DNA of 15,870 bases from Acidobacteriaceae bacterium (GTDB taxonomy: Bacteria > Acidobacteriota > Terriglobia > Terriglobales > Acidobacteriaceae), in the NCBI GenBank assembly GCA_003162255.1, contig PMMJ01000556.1:4214-20083 (forward strand), read 5' to 3'. Below, piece by piece: positions 1 to 6,415 of the stretch. The notes under the pieces are model-generated. The model saw only the letters and a program-made list of their open reading frames with translations. It searched no databases and was not told where the DNA came from. The translations under genes were made by a program, and so were the position numbers. The first letter of the stretch is position 1, and each line of letters begins with the position of its first letter.

Positions 1-318
1 TCCGACCAGGCGGCCAATTGCATGCGGTCCGAGATCGACATCGGTCAGGTTCGGGTCGCTGCCAATCGGCAGCGGAAGGTCGCGTGCAGGAGGCAGGCGC
101 AGGCTGGCCTGGGTTAGCCAGTGGGCGATGAGCGTCTTAAGATGTTGTCTGCAGCAAACGCTCTTCATATCTTTCTGTGTGGCGAGCGAGGAATGCCACG
201 ACAGGATCTTGAGGCGGTCAAGCCAGCGGTTCTCGATCACCAGGAACCATCCTGTGTGGCGAAAGGTGTCGAGGCCGCAAACGGAGCAAGCCGAGCGTCT
301 TGTGATTGGGTAATCCAT
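1..318 (-). CDS. Small Cys-rich protein of unknown function, partial (C-terminus off left edge)
   Basis: An open frame starts with ATG at 318 and stays open for 106 codons to base 1, so the 3' end lies outside the window. The sequence shows a CSVC pair (C11, C14) near the N-terminus and a second cluster, C55-C56-x2-H59, in the motif VCCRQHL. That arrangement fits a small zinc-binding fold. A hydrophobic/aromatic patch (GWFLVIENRWLDRLKILSW) lies between the clusters, and the last ~35 residues are Pro/Leu-rich. The start lies 21 bases after the stop of the gene at 340-612, with AAAGGGA as a weak ribosome site, so the two are probably co-transcribed. I recall similar uncharacterised proteins from acidobacterial genomes but know no function. 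Zinc binding is inferred from cysteine spacing only. Confidence 0.62.
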   Translation of the reverse strand, partial: MDYPITRRSACSVCGLDTFRHTGWFLVIENRWLDRLKILSWHSSLATQKDMKSVCCRQHLKTLIAHWLTQASLRLPPARDLPLPIGSDPNLTDVDLGPHAIGRLVG

Positions 319-339
319 CGGGTCCCTTTTGACAATCCG

Positions 340-612
340 TCAAGCGCTGACTGCGGCGCGGGTAAGGAAGCTTGGACTCGGGTGTTCGCGCAGGGGCACG
401 GTCAGCATTCCAAGGTTGGGATCGAAACGAAGCGTGAAATGCGATGAGCAGGCGTCGCAGAGCCAGAAATGTTCCCGCCGGCGAAGCTTCCGCCGGTTGC
501 CATCGAATGCGGCGTTGAGGTCGGAAGGAAACGTTTCTGCCAGGAAAAGCTTGCCTTCGCGAAGGGAACGGAACGGAACGGTGCAGGCGGGGTTGGCGCA
601 CTTTTGAAGCAT
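340..612 (-). CDS. Small zinc-ribbon-like protein of unknown function
   Basis: This gene encodes a 90-residue protein beginning MLQKCANPAC. It has two cysteine pairs, C5-x4-C10 and C52-x2-C55 (LCDAC), about 41 residues apart, as in a split zinc ribbon. A basic stretch (RRKLRRREHFW) precedes the second pair. The frame is open further upstream to a GTG at 672, but that start has no ribosome site, and the ATG at 612 places the first Cys motif at the N-terminus as expected for such a family. It is followed after 21 bases by another Cys-rich gene (1-318), so the two likely form a small operon. Function is unknown; nucleic-acid or metal binding is only a guess from the cysteines and basic residues. 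Confidence 0.6.
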   Translation of the reverse strand: MLQKCANPACTVPFRSLREGKLFLAETFPSDLNAAFDGNRRKLRRREHFWLCDACSSHFTLRFDPNLGMLTVPLREHPSPSFLTRAAVSA

Positions 613-835
613 GACTGGATCCAATCTTCTCTTCGGTGGAGTTTTGGCCAGAGAGCTTTGCGAATATTGCACGCGAGAGGCCGAAGCGTAGGCGGAAACA
701 CTAGAAGTTATTTGCCCGCGTTTGCAGTGTGTTAGATAGTGGAAAAGGTGGTCAGCATCACCCGGCCCTGAACTGTGTTGACGGAAAGCGGTCGCGCCCG
801 ACGGATGATCGTCATTGCTTGGCGCACCTTGGAGT

Positions 836-851
836 TGTGATCGCGATCACA
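836..851. promoter_or_regulatory. Perfect 16-bp CRP/FNR-family-like palindrome
   Basis: TGTGATCGCGATCACA is a perfect inverted repeat and matches the classical CRP half-sites TGTGA-N6-TCACA exactly. It lies 224 bases upstream of the ATG at 612 in a non-coding stretch. CRP/FNR-family regulators are common in Acidobacteriota, so a regulator of this family binding here is plausible. The distance to the downstream gene is long for a simple activator site, and no promoter elements were confidently located beside it. Confidence 0.45.
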
Positions 852-1040
852 GGCCCTTTGGTCAGAGGAGAAACTCGCAGCGCGGGAACGCGCTTTTGGC
901 GAGCCGGCATTTTCTGGGGAACACCGGGTTGCCATGCGAGAATCGAGAACTAGAACGCTTCTGGAAATTCTGAGCTTGAGGTCGAACGAAAAAGTGGTCC
1001 TGCGCTATCCTCCAGCCGCGGGAGCGGCAGAACAGGAGAG

Positions 1041-1132
1041 CCCGGCACGTGAGTGCCGGGAAGGCAAGAGTGGGTCCCGCTAGGGACGCCACCCCAGCTA
1101 CGCCGTACTGACGACTGAGGGCCCCACCCCAG
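1041..1132. repeat. Hairpin cluster / REP-like intergenic sequence
   Basis: Two perfect small inverted repeats lie in a row: CCCGGCAC-GTGA-GTGCCGGG (1041-1060, 8-bp stem, 4-nt loop) and GTCCC-GCTA-GGGAC (1074-1087, 5-bp stem). They are followed by two direct copies of CCACCCCAG (1089-1097 and 1124-1132). There is no T-run after the stems on the minus strand, so this is not an obvious intrinsic terminator. It sits just beyond the stop codon of the cupin gene at 1170 and may act as an mRNA 3'-end stabiliser or be a dispersed extragenic repeat. Confidence 0.5.
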
Positions 1133-1169
1133 GTTAAATCGAGAAACGTTCTAAGCGCTTGCCGCGGAA

Positions 1170-1577
1170 TTATTTCTGACCAACCGGCGCCACCACCCAC
1201 ACATACTCGAGCAGACCCGTTCCCGTGTTCGTCACATTGTGCTTTGTCGCCGGCGGAATGTACGCCAGCATCTTTTCGTGCACCGGCATATCCGCGCGCC
1301 CTTCGATATTCGCCACTCCGCTTCCGTGCAGAATGACCAAAGCCTCTTCGTGCTCGCCGGTGGAATGCCAATCCACGCTCTCTCCCGGCCTGAGCTTCAC
1401 TGAGCCGCCCCTCATTCCACTGGTTTGCGGCGCCCCTTTCAGCAGCGGGCAGTCCCCGCTGGAACAGTCCAGCAGAAACGTCAGGGGATCGCGCCTGGCC
1501 TGTTGTTCTTGCGCCCAGAGGGTAATGGCGATCAAGAGCGAAACTCCAAGGAGCCCGAGCATCTTTCCGTGCTTCAT
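1170..1577 (-). CDS. Secreted single-domain cupin protein
   Basis: The product is 135 residues. Residues 1-23 form a signal peptide (basic MKHGK, a hydrophobic core, then a WAQ cleavage-like site), so it is exported. The rest is one cupin barrel. Motif 1 is seen as GESVDWH with H71, H76 and E77/E78, and motif 2 as PPATKHNVTN with H113. These His/Glu residues are the usual metal ligands, though motif 1 has H-x4-H in place of the standard H-x-H. C38 and C43 in the mature N-terminus could form a disulfide. The frame is open upstream to 1619, but the ATG at 1577 has a strong ribosome site (AGAAGGAAAG) and places the signal peptide at the N-terminus. It follows the DUF4337 gene by 26 bases, a probable operon. 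Substrate or ligand is unknown. Confidence 0.8.
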   Translation of the reverse strand: MKHGKMLGLLGVSLLIAITLWAQEQQARRDPLTFLLDCSSGDCPLLKGAPQTSGMRGGSVKLRPGESVDWHSTGEHEEALVILHGSGVANIEGRADMPVHEKMLAYIPPATKHNVTNTGTGLLEYVWVVAPVGQK

Positions 1578-1603
1578 GACTTTCCTTCTCCAGGCGCCGC
1601 CTT

Positions 1604-2188
1604 CTAGCGCACGATCCAAACAGAGGCGGCGACGAAAACTCCCGCGGTCCCTATCAGCAGGCCGAGGCGCCAGAAGATTCGTTTGCCAGAAAGCAAGGTG
1701 ATCGAGGTGATCACCAGAGCGACTTCCAGGAAGACTTCGCTCAGATCGAAGCGGTCGGCTTTGCGGCGGGTAAGGTCGCCTTCGTGTCGTGTAAGTGTGC
1801 CTTCATTCTCCAGTTCGCGCGCCTTGGCGTCGAGCTCTTTCTGCTCGTCTTTATAGCGATCCGCCTCAGTCCGGTACTTTTCCTGCAGCTTGGCGGCGCC
1901 TTCCGCGTTTTTAGCGGCAATGACTGTGGTTAGGTCGGCGAACAGTTCGTCGTTGTGGCGGCGAATATTCTTAGCCTGGTAGTAGGCCCACTGATCCGTG
2001 ACCTTGTTCTGCAGAAGGACCTCTTCGTTCTTCAAAATGATTTCTTCGGTGTGCGTACGATGGCCAAGCAGCGACACGGTTGCCACCAGCACGGCCAGCA
2101 CCGCCATGGTGAGGGTGATGGGGGCAAGATCGGGATGCTCCCGCGCATGTTCGGCGTGCTCGTGCAGTTCGGTAAGTTCTTCGGTCAT
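1604..2188 (-). CDS. DUF4337 family membrane protein
   Basis: The protein has 194 residues. A His/Glu-rich cytoplasmic head (MTEELTELHEHAEHAREH) is followed by a first transmembrane helix (about residues 24-42), then a long charged, coiled-coil-like middle (about 45-145). The middle includes NKVTDQWAYYQAKNIR, typical of DUF4337 proteins. Two hydrophobic helices close the C-terminus (about 150-166 and 172-192). The ATG at 2188 is preceded by AGGAG at good spacing. DUF4337 proteins have no established function; membrane anchoring and helical oligomerisation are inferred from the sequence. The cupin gene follows 26 bases downstream, suggesting co-transcription. Confidence 0.82.
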   Translation of the reverse strand: MTEELTELHEHAEHAREHPDLAPITLTMAVLAVLVATVSLLGHRTHTEEIILKNEEVLLQNKVTDQWAYYQAKNIRRHNDELFADLTTVIAAKNAEGAAKLQEKYRTEADRYKDEQKELDAKARELENEGTLTRHEGDLTRRKADRFDLSEVFLEVALVITSITLLSGKRIFWRLGLLIGTAGVFVAASVWIVR

Positions 2189-2214
2189 GTGATCGGGCTC
2201 CTGTTAGTTCTCAG

Positions 2215-2261
2215 TTCCCAGTTCTCAGTGGAGCGGGGTGCCCTTTGCTGAGAACTGAGAA
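2215..2261. repeat. Inverted repeat of TTCTCAGTTCTCAG units
   Basis: The left arm TTCCCAGTTCTCAG (2215-2228) and right arm CTGAGAACTGAGAA (2248-2261) pair at 13 of 14 positions around a 19-nt loop. The left arm is itself built from tandem AGTTCTC/AGTTCCC units starting at about 2206. It fills most of the 104-bp gap between the YjbQ gene and the DUF4337 gene. There is no U-tract after it on the minus strand, so terminator function is uncertain. It reads like a simple dispersed intergenic repeat. Confidence 0.55.
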
Positions 2262-2292
2262 TTCTATGGGCTTTGAGAATAAACCAAATTGG

Positions 2293-2706
2293 CTATTCTC
2301 CCATGATTTTAATGATCACTCGCTTGTCGCGCTGGCCGTCGAATTCGGCGTAGAAGATCTGCTGCCAGGGGCCGAAGTCGAGTTTTCCGTTGGTCACCGG
2401 GACGATGACTTCGTGGTGAATGATCAGCGATTTTAGGTGGGCGTCTCCGTTGTCTTCGCCGGTCTGGTGATGCTGGTAGTTCTCGCCGGATGGCGCGAGC
2501 GTTTCCAGCCACTGGTCGATGTCTTTGATGAGGCCGCTCTCGTTGTCGTTGACGTAGACGCCGGCGGTGATGTGCATGGCAGACACCAGGATCATCCCGT
2601 CTTTGATTCCGGACTTCTTGAGGGCGCTCTCGACTTGCGGCGTCAGGTGGACGTAGGCGTGCTTGGTTTTCGTATGCAGGGTCAGGTACTCGGTGTGGAT
2701 TTTCAT
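2293..2706 (-). CDS. yjbQ: YjbQ/UPF0047 family protein (secondary thiamine-phosphate synthase type)
   Basis: This is a full-length 137-residue member of the YjbQ/UPF0047 family. Conserved features are all present: HITAGVYVNDNES (H45 and residues 50-57), the H79-H80 pair, NGDAHLKS (residues 86-93, H90), and VPVTNGKLDFGPWQQIFYAEFDG (residues 102-124). The family forms small trimeric proteins with a His-rich cleft. E. coli YjbQ has been associated with a weak thiamine-phosphate-forming activity, but the physiological role is unsettled. The ATG at 2706 has only a weak upstream AAGA element. The gene stands 104 bp upstream of the DUF4337 gene, with a repeat between, so co-transcription is possible but not obvious. 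Confidence 0.92.
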   Translation of the reverse strand: MKIHTEYLTLHTKTKHAYVHLTPQVESALKKSGIKDGMILVSAMHITAGVYVNDNESGLIKDIDQWLETLAPSGENYQHHQTGEDNGDAHLKSLIIHHEVIVPVTNGKLDFGPWQQIFYAEFDGQRDKRVIIKIMGE

Positions 2707-2764
2707 GGGTCTTATCTAAACACAAAAAAAGGCTGGCCACAGGGGTGCAGGGAAACACAGCGGA

Positions 2765-2801
2765 ACCCAATTTCACCACGGAGGCACCGAGACACTGAGG
2801 A
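2765..2801. repeat. Half-copy of a dispersed 37-bp repeat
   Basis: The segment contains CACCACGGAGGCACCGAGAC and matches two places near 6311-6404. Positions 2771-2806 agree with 6311-6346 at 28 of 36 bases. The reverse complement of 2765-2801 agrees with 6369-6404 at 29 of 37, counting one gap. All three are non-coding. Such CACCAC-GAG-CAC-GAGACAC strings look like a degenerate dispersed family rather than a regulatory site. Confidence 0.55.
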
Positions 2802-2853
2802 GATCTGGAGGTCTTCCATATCGGCAAGGTCAGACCATGCAAGAATTATGATG

Positions 2854-2882
2854 GTGCAATCCGAAATCGCTTCACTTATAGT
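2854..2882 (+). promoter_or_regulatory. Candidate sigma70-like promoter of the DUF2339 gene
   Basis: A good -10 element, TATAGT (2877-2882), lies 17 bases after a poor -35 match, GTGCAA (2854-2859). The predicted transcript would start near 2889. That excludes the TTG at 2885 as start codon and supports the GTG at 2912. The weak -35 keeps confidence low. Confidence 0.35.
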
Positions 2883-2911
2883 GTTTGGTTCTTTCGCCAG
2901 CGAGACCAACC

Positions 2912-4783
2912 GTGAATTCACAAGAGAGCGACCTGCAATCCTTACGTGCGCTGGTTCGTGACCTCTCCATACGTCTTGAGCGGTTGGAGCGCAAAGTCGG
3001 GGTCGAGGAGGTCGCGCCAGAACCCGTGCTGAGTGCGGAAACTCGGCCATCTCCGGCCACGCCCCCTCCGCCGCAGTCGGTCCCGAACGCTTTGCCGGCG
3101 CTTCCGTTGCCACCGGCCGCTAATCCGCCAGTCTCGCCTCCGCAGCTTTCCGCAGCCGCGCCGGTGCCCGACCTTGAATCTCGCATCGGTTCGCACTGGT
3201 TGAACCGGATTGGCATCTCGGCCGTGCTCATCGGCGTGTCGTACTTCCTCAAGTTCGCTTTCGACAATAACTGGATTGGCCCCACGGGACGCGTGTCCAT
3301 CGGAATGTTGGCCGGGATCGCCGTCATTGTTTGGAGCGAAAGCTTCCGCAACCGTGGTTACAAGATATTTTCCTACTCGCTGAAGGCGGTGGGCGTGGGA
3401 GTGTTGTATCTCTCCTTGTGGGCCGCGTTCCAGATGTATGGCCTGATTCCGTCCTCCATCGCGTTTCTGGCCATGGTGATCGTGACCGCTTCGACTGCGA
3501 CCCTGGCGATCAAGCAGGACGCCGAGATCCTGGCCGCCATCGCGTTGACCGGCGGCTTCGTGACGCCGTTGCTGCTCTCGACCGGGCAGAACCGCGAAAT
3601 ACAGCTGTTCTCCTATGTGGCGCGGCTTGGCGCTGCTTCGGTGGCTCTGGTTGCCGTCAGGCCGTGGCGCCGATTACTCGTGCTCAGTTACGCTGGCACG
3701 CTGGTGCTCTATATCGCCTGGTATGCGGAATACTATCGACGCAACGAATTCGGCGTCACTTTTTTCTTTGCGACCATCTTTTTCGCCATCTTTGCCGTGG
3801 CCCCGCTGGTATCTAAGACTCCGGAAGGGTCGGTTTCGCTGCCATACCTGCCGGGCATAATTACCTTCGTCAACACCGGCGTATATTTTCTCCAAGCCTA
3901 TGCCATGGTCGAGGAGATCGATAAGCTGGCCATGGCTTGGTTTGCGCTTGCCTTGGCGGCGGTACACATCGGGTTGAGCCGCATCATTAGTCGTCGCGAG
4001 GCGGCCAATGCGGAGGCCCTGCGGTTGTTGCATCTGGCGCTGGCCGTCGCTTTGATCACCATTGCTATTCCTATACGGCTGGACGGGCACTGGATCACCG
4101 TGGGCTGGCTGGTCGAAGCCGGAGTGCTGCTGTGGGTTGCAGACCGGATTAGCGCGGGTTTCCTGCATTATCTCGCCGCCACTGCGCTCGCCCTCGGCGT
4201 GGTGCGCCTTCTGGCCTTCGACGACTTCACGGTCGACACCTTGCTCTTGAATTCGCGGATGGCGACATATCTGCTTGCCATGGCGATGCTGGCGCTACTG
4301 GCGTGGTTCAGCCTAAAGCGCGAGGGCGACTTCGACCGTCAACTTGCCGGGGTTGCCGTGCTGGCCCTGAACGCATTGGCGCTGGTGGGCTTGAGCCGCG
4401 AGATCGGGGATTACTACGGGCGGCAGATCCCTGCTGGTCCGAACGGAGTTACGTCGTGGTCGATGGCGCTCGAGACGGGACGGCACCGGCTCCTGATCGC
4501 CGAGTATTTCTCCTATTCCGCATTGTGGATGGCGTACGGCGCGCTCCTGATGGCGATCGGTTTCTGGCGCAAGTCGGCCTTCTTCCGCTGGCAGGCTTTG
4601 TTCCTGATCGCGGCCACCATCGTGAAAGTGTTTACTTATGACGTTTCGCAACTCGACCGCGGATACCGCATCCTGAGTTTCATGATCCTCGGCGTCCTTC
4701 TACTGGCGGTGTCGTTCGTGTATCAGAAGGATTGGCTGAAACTGTCGTCTCCGCAAGCGAGAGAAGGAGGCAGACGGAGTTGA
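2912..4783 (+). CDS. DUF2339 multi-pass membrane protein
   Basis: The product has 623 residues from the GTG at 2912. It opens with a short coiled coil (about residues 5-30, LRALVRDLSIRLERLERKVG). A Pro/Ala-rich linker follows (about 35-90), then GSHWLNRIGISAVLIGVSYF, and about fifteen or more hydrophobic helices to the C-terminus. The ending KVFTYDVSQLDRGYRILSFM is the hallmark of DUF2339 proteins. The family is found in the inner membrane of many Gram-negatives and has no assigned reaction. An in-frame TTG at 2885 is an alternative start, but neither start has a clear ribosome site, and a candidate promoter overlaps 2877-2882. The stop codon overlaps the start of the DUF3999 gene, so the two are translationally coupled and probably act together in the envelope. 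Confidence 0.87.
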   Translation: MNSQESDLQSLRALVRDLSIRLERLERKVGVEEVAPEPVLSAETRPSPATPPPPQSVPNALPALPLPPAANPPVSPPQLSAAAPVPDLESRIGSHWLNRIGISAVLIGVSYFLKFAFDNNWIGPTGRVSIGMLAGIAVIVWSESFRNRGYKIFSYSLKAVGVGVLYLSLWAAFQMYGLIPSSIAFLAMVIVTASTATLAIKQDAEILAAIALTGGFVTPLLLSTGQNREIQLFSYVARLGAASVALVAVRPWRRLLVLSYAGTLVLYIAWYAEYYRRNEFGVTFFFATIFFAIFAVAPLVSKTPEGSVSLPYLPGIITFVNTGVYFLQAYAMVEEIDKLAMAWFALALAAVHIGLSRIISRREAANAEALRLLHLALAVALITIAIPIRLDGHWITVGWLVEAGVLLWVADRISAGFLHYLAATALALGVVRLLAFDDFTVDTLLLNSRMATYLLAMAMLALLAWFSLKREGDFDRQLAGVAVLALNALALVGLSREIGDYYGRQIPAGPNGVTSWSMALETGRHRLLIAEYFSYSALWMAYGALLMAIGFWRKSAFFRWQALFLIAATIVKVFTYDVSQLDRGYRILSFMILGVLLLAVSFVYQKDWLKLSSPQAREGGRRS

Positions 4784-6048
4784 TCAAACGGTGCGTTGTT
4801 CTGGCCCCCTGTGTTCTCGCCCTCTGTGGTCTTGTTTTCGCGCTGTCAGGCGCGGCCGGCCCGATGCGCGAGTATCTACGATACAGGCGCGACGTTTCGA
4901 TCTCGCAGCCAGGAAGGCAGAACTATCTTGTGATCGATGGGCCCATCTGGGCACATGTCCGCTCCGATCTCTCCGATGTGCGCCTCTACGATGGCGATGT
5001 TCAGGTTCCTTACGCGCTCAGCGAAGAACATGCAGCGTCTTCGACCGAAGAACGGGAAGCGCGCATCCTGAATCTGGGAGTTCGCGGCGGACGCACCGAG
5101 TTCGATCTCGATGTGGGAGGCGAGGTCGAGTACAACCAAGTCCTGCTTCATCTGCAGGCTGCCAACTTCGTAGCGTCGGCTACGGCGGATGGCCGCGATG
5201 CCCTCGGAGAAGGCGCGGGCCGTAAGCTTTCTACATCGACTCTGTATGATTTTTCGCGCGAAGGCCTGGGCAACAACTTTGCTCTGCGCTTACCGCTGGC
5301 GACTTTCCGCTATCTGCACGTGAGCATCACACCTGCTATTTCTCCCCACGACATTACGGGTGCCAGCACGTCAGCGCATCACGAGACTCAAGCCACTTGG
5401 ATTTCCGCAGGCCGCTGCCATTCTCCCGAACAGGTCAGCCGCGCCACCCGGATCGCCTGCGATCTCGATCCCGGGGTTCCGGTAAGCCGCATCCTGTTCA
5501 CCGTTCCCCCGGGCGTCGTCAACTTCCGGCGCACCGTGAGCGTAAGTGCTGTCACGGCGAATGATCCGCAAGGGCAACAGTTCTGCAGCGGAAGTATCAG
5601 CCGTATTCGCATGAAGAACGGCAGCAGGGAAGTGGTGACGGAAGATCTCGCGTTCGGTTTCTGCAACGGCAAGGAACGCCAGGTAACCATCGAGATTGAC
5701 AATGGCGATAACGTGCCGCTGACGGTAGACAAAGTCGAACCTCAATCGCTGGAGCGGAGGATCTATTTCGATCCCGCGGGCAAGACCGCGATCAATCTCT
5801 ATTACGGCGACGAAAAGTTGCCCGCTCCCGAATACGACTACGCCAGGTTCTTCCACAAAGAGGCGGATGCAGCACAGGCTGTGATTGCGGCTGAGACTCT
5901 GAATCCCAGTTACACCGGGCGTCCCGACGAGCGTCCGTGGTCCGAACGCCATAAGTGGGTTTTGTGGGGAGCAATGCTCTTGGCGGTGGTGATGCTTGCA
6001 TTACTCGCCTTGAAGGGTCTTACCGGCCCCACGCCTGCGCAGAAGTGA
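4780..6048 (+). CDS. DUF3999 family exported, membrane-anchored protein
   Basis: The product has 422 residues. An N-terminal signal or anchor segment (about residues 4-25) precedes a large beta-rich extracytoplasmic region. A single transmembrane helix lies near the C-terminus (about residues 393-412, WVLWGAMLLAVVMLALLAL). The early motif YRRDVSI followed by IWAHVRSDLSDVRLYDG, with PYAL just after it, fits DUF3999, a family often encoded next to DUF2339. The TTG at 4780 is chosen because AGGAGG (4765-4770) lies nine bases upstream and the TTGA overlaps the previous gene's stop. An upstream in-frame TTG at 4732 would overlap that gene by 52 bp and has no ribosome site. Three cysteines in the mature part could form disulfides. 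Function is unknown; the pairing suggests an envelope complex with the DUF2339 protein. Confidence 0.83.
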   Translation: MIKRCVVLAPCVLALCGLVFALSGAAGPMREYLRYRRDVSISQPGRQNYLVIDGPIWAHVRSDLSDVRLYDGDVQVPYALSEEHAASSTEEREARILNLGVRGGRTEFDLDVGGEVEYNQVLLHLQAANFVASATADGRDALGEGAGRKLSTSTLYDFSREGLGNNFALRLPLATFRYLHVSITPAISPHDITGASTSAHHETQATWISAGRCHSPEQVSRATRIACDLDPGVPVSRILFTVPPGVVNFRRTVSVSAVTANDPQGQQFCSGSISRIRMKNGSREVVTEDLAFGFCNGKERQVTIEIDNGDNVPLTVDKVEPQSLERRIYFDPAGKTAINLYYGDEKLPAPEYDYARFFHKEADAAQAVIAAETLNPSYTGRPDERPWSERHKWVLWGAMLLAVVMLALLALKGLTGPTPAQK

Positions 6049-6132
6049 CCGCCTGCGGATTGCCGGAAGACGATGGTATTAACCATTGCAGCATTTCGGC
6101 GGGTGGGCCACTTGACCGAGGATGTATAACGG

Positions 6133-6243
6133 TTATCTTCCGAGGTGATGCAGGTGGTGCAGATGATGCATGAACATGCAACTGAGATGGCCTAAGACAA
6201 ACGCGACCACAGCGACTAGGATCATCTTGACGGTTTGACTCAT
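6133..6243 (-). CDS. Possible small His-rich single-pass membrane peptide
   Basis: A 36-codon frame starts at ATG 6243; an in-frame ATG at 6252 would give 39 residues. It encodes a short polar N-terminus (MSQTVK), one hydrophobic helix (MILVAVVAFVLGHL) and the tail MFMHHLHHLHHLGR, with HH at every third position, then a stop. Helix plus His tail looks like a designed membrane peptide rather than random sequence, and the histidines could bind metal. Against it, no clear Shine-Dalgarno or promoter was found. It lies on the ftsK strand, 173 bases past the ftsK stop and beyond a palindromic repeat. I do not recognise a family. Confidence 0.33.
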   Translation of the reverse strand: MSQTVKMILVAVVAFVLGHLSCMFMHHLHHLHHLGR

Positions 6244-6310
6244 CGCTAGCATGATGCCACAGATTGGATGCTAAAGCGAGATCTTACAGGAATCGCAAGG
6301 CGAAAGGCTA

Positions 6311-6404
6311 TCTCACCACAGAGTCACAGAGACACAGAGAAATTCTTGGTCTTTAAAACGTCTTATGTTCCTCTATGACTCTTTGCCGCCGTAGTGAATT
6401 GGGT
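6311..6404. repeat. Palindromic dispersed repeat (inverted arms)
   Basis: The left arm at 6311-6346 (CACCACAGAGTCACAGAGAC core) and the right arm at 6369-6404 (core CTCTTTGCCGCCGTAGTGAA) are related as imperfect inverted copies. Each also matches opposite strands of the repeat at 2765-2806. The whole unit is about 94 bp with a 22-nt AT-richer centre. It ends 11 bp from the ftsK stop codon. No transposase is near, so it resembles a non-autonomous, MITE/REP-like element. It could form a long stem in the ftsK 3' transcript. Confidence 0.55.
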
Positions 6405-6415
6405 CTCGATCAGGC

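Larger units (their letters stand above)
613..1169. other. 557-bp intergenic region without a convincing gene
   Basis: Both neighbours are on the minus strand. Short open frames here (for example minus 732-935 and plus 729-953) lack a good ribosome site and recognisable protein character. What the stretch does contain is a perfect CRP/FNR-like palindrome at 836-851 and a hairpin cluster at 1041-1132, both listed separately. It presumably carries the promoter of the 612/318 gene pair, but I could not pick out a convincing -35/-10 pair. Confidence 0.5.

Noticed and set aside
732..935. Minus-strand 67-codon frame in the large spacer
   Set aside because: No ribosome site, biased Arg/Ser content and no family resemblance; it also covers the CRP-like palindrome. 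Treated as non-coding.
862..1371. Minus-strand 169-codon frame overlapping the cupin gene
   Set aside because: It is an alternate frame of the cupin coding strand plus spacer, Arg-rich and without a domain; the cupin frame has a signal peptide and metal motifs.
2206..2261. AGTTCTC repeat considered as a CRISPR-like or iteron array
   Set aside because: There are only a few short units arranged as one inverted repeat, with no spacers of regular length and no cas or replication gene nearby.
6073..6086. ATGGT-ATTA-ACCAT hairpin after the DUF3999 gene as a terminator
   Set aside because: The stem is short and AT-rich with no U-tract, too weak to call a terminator.
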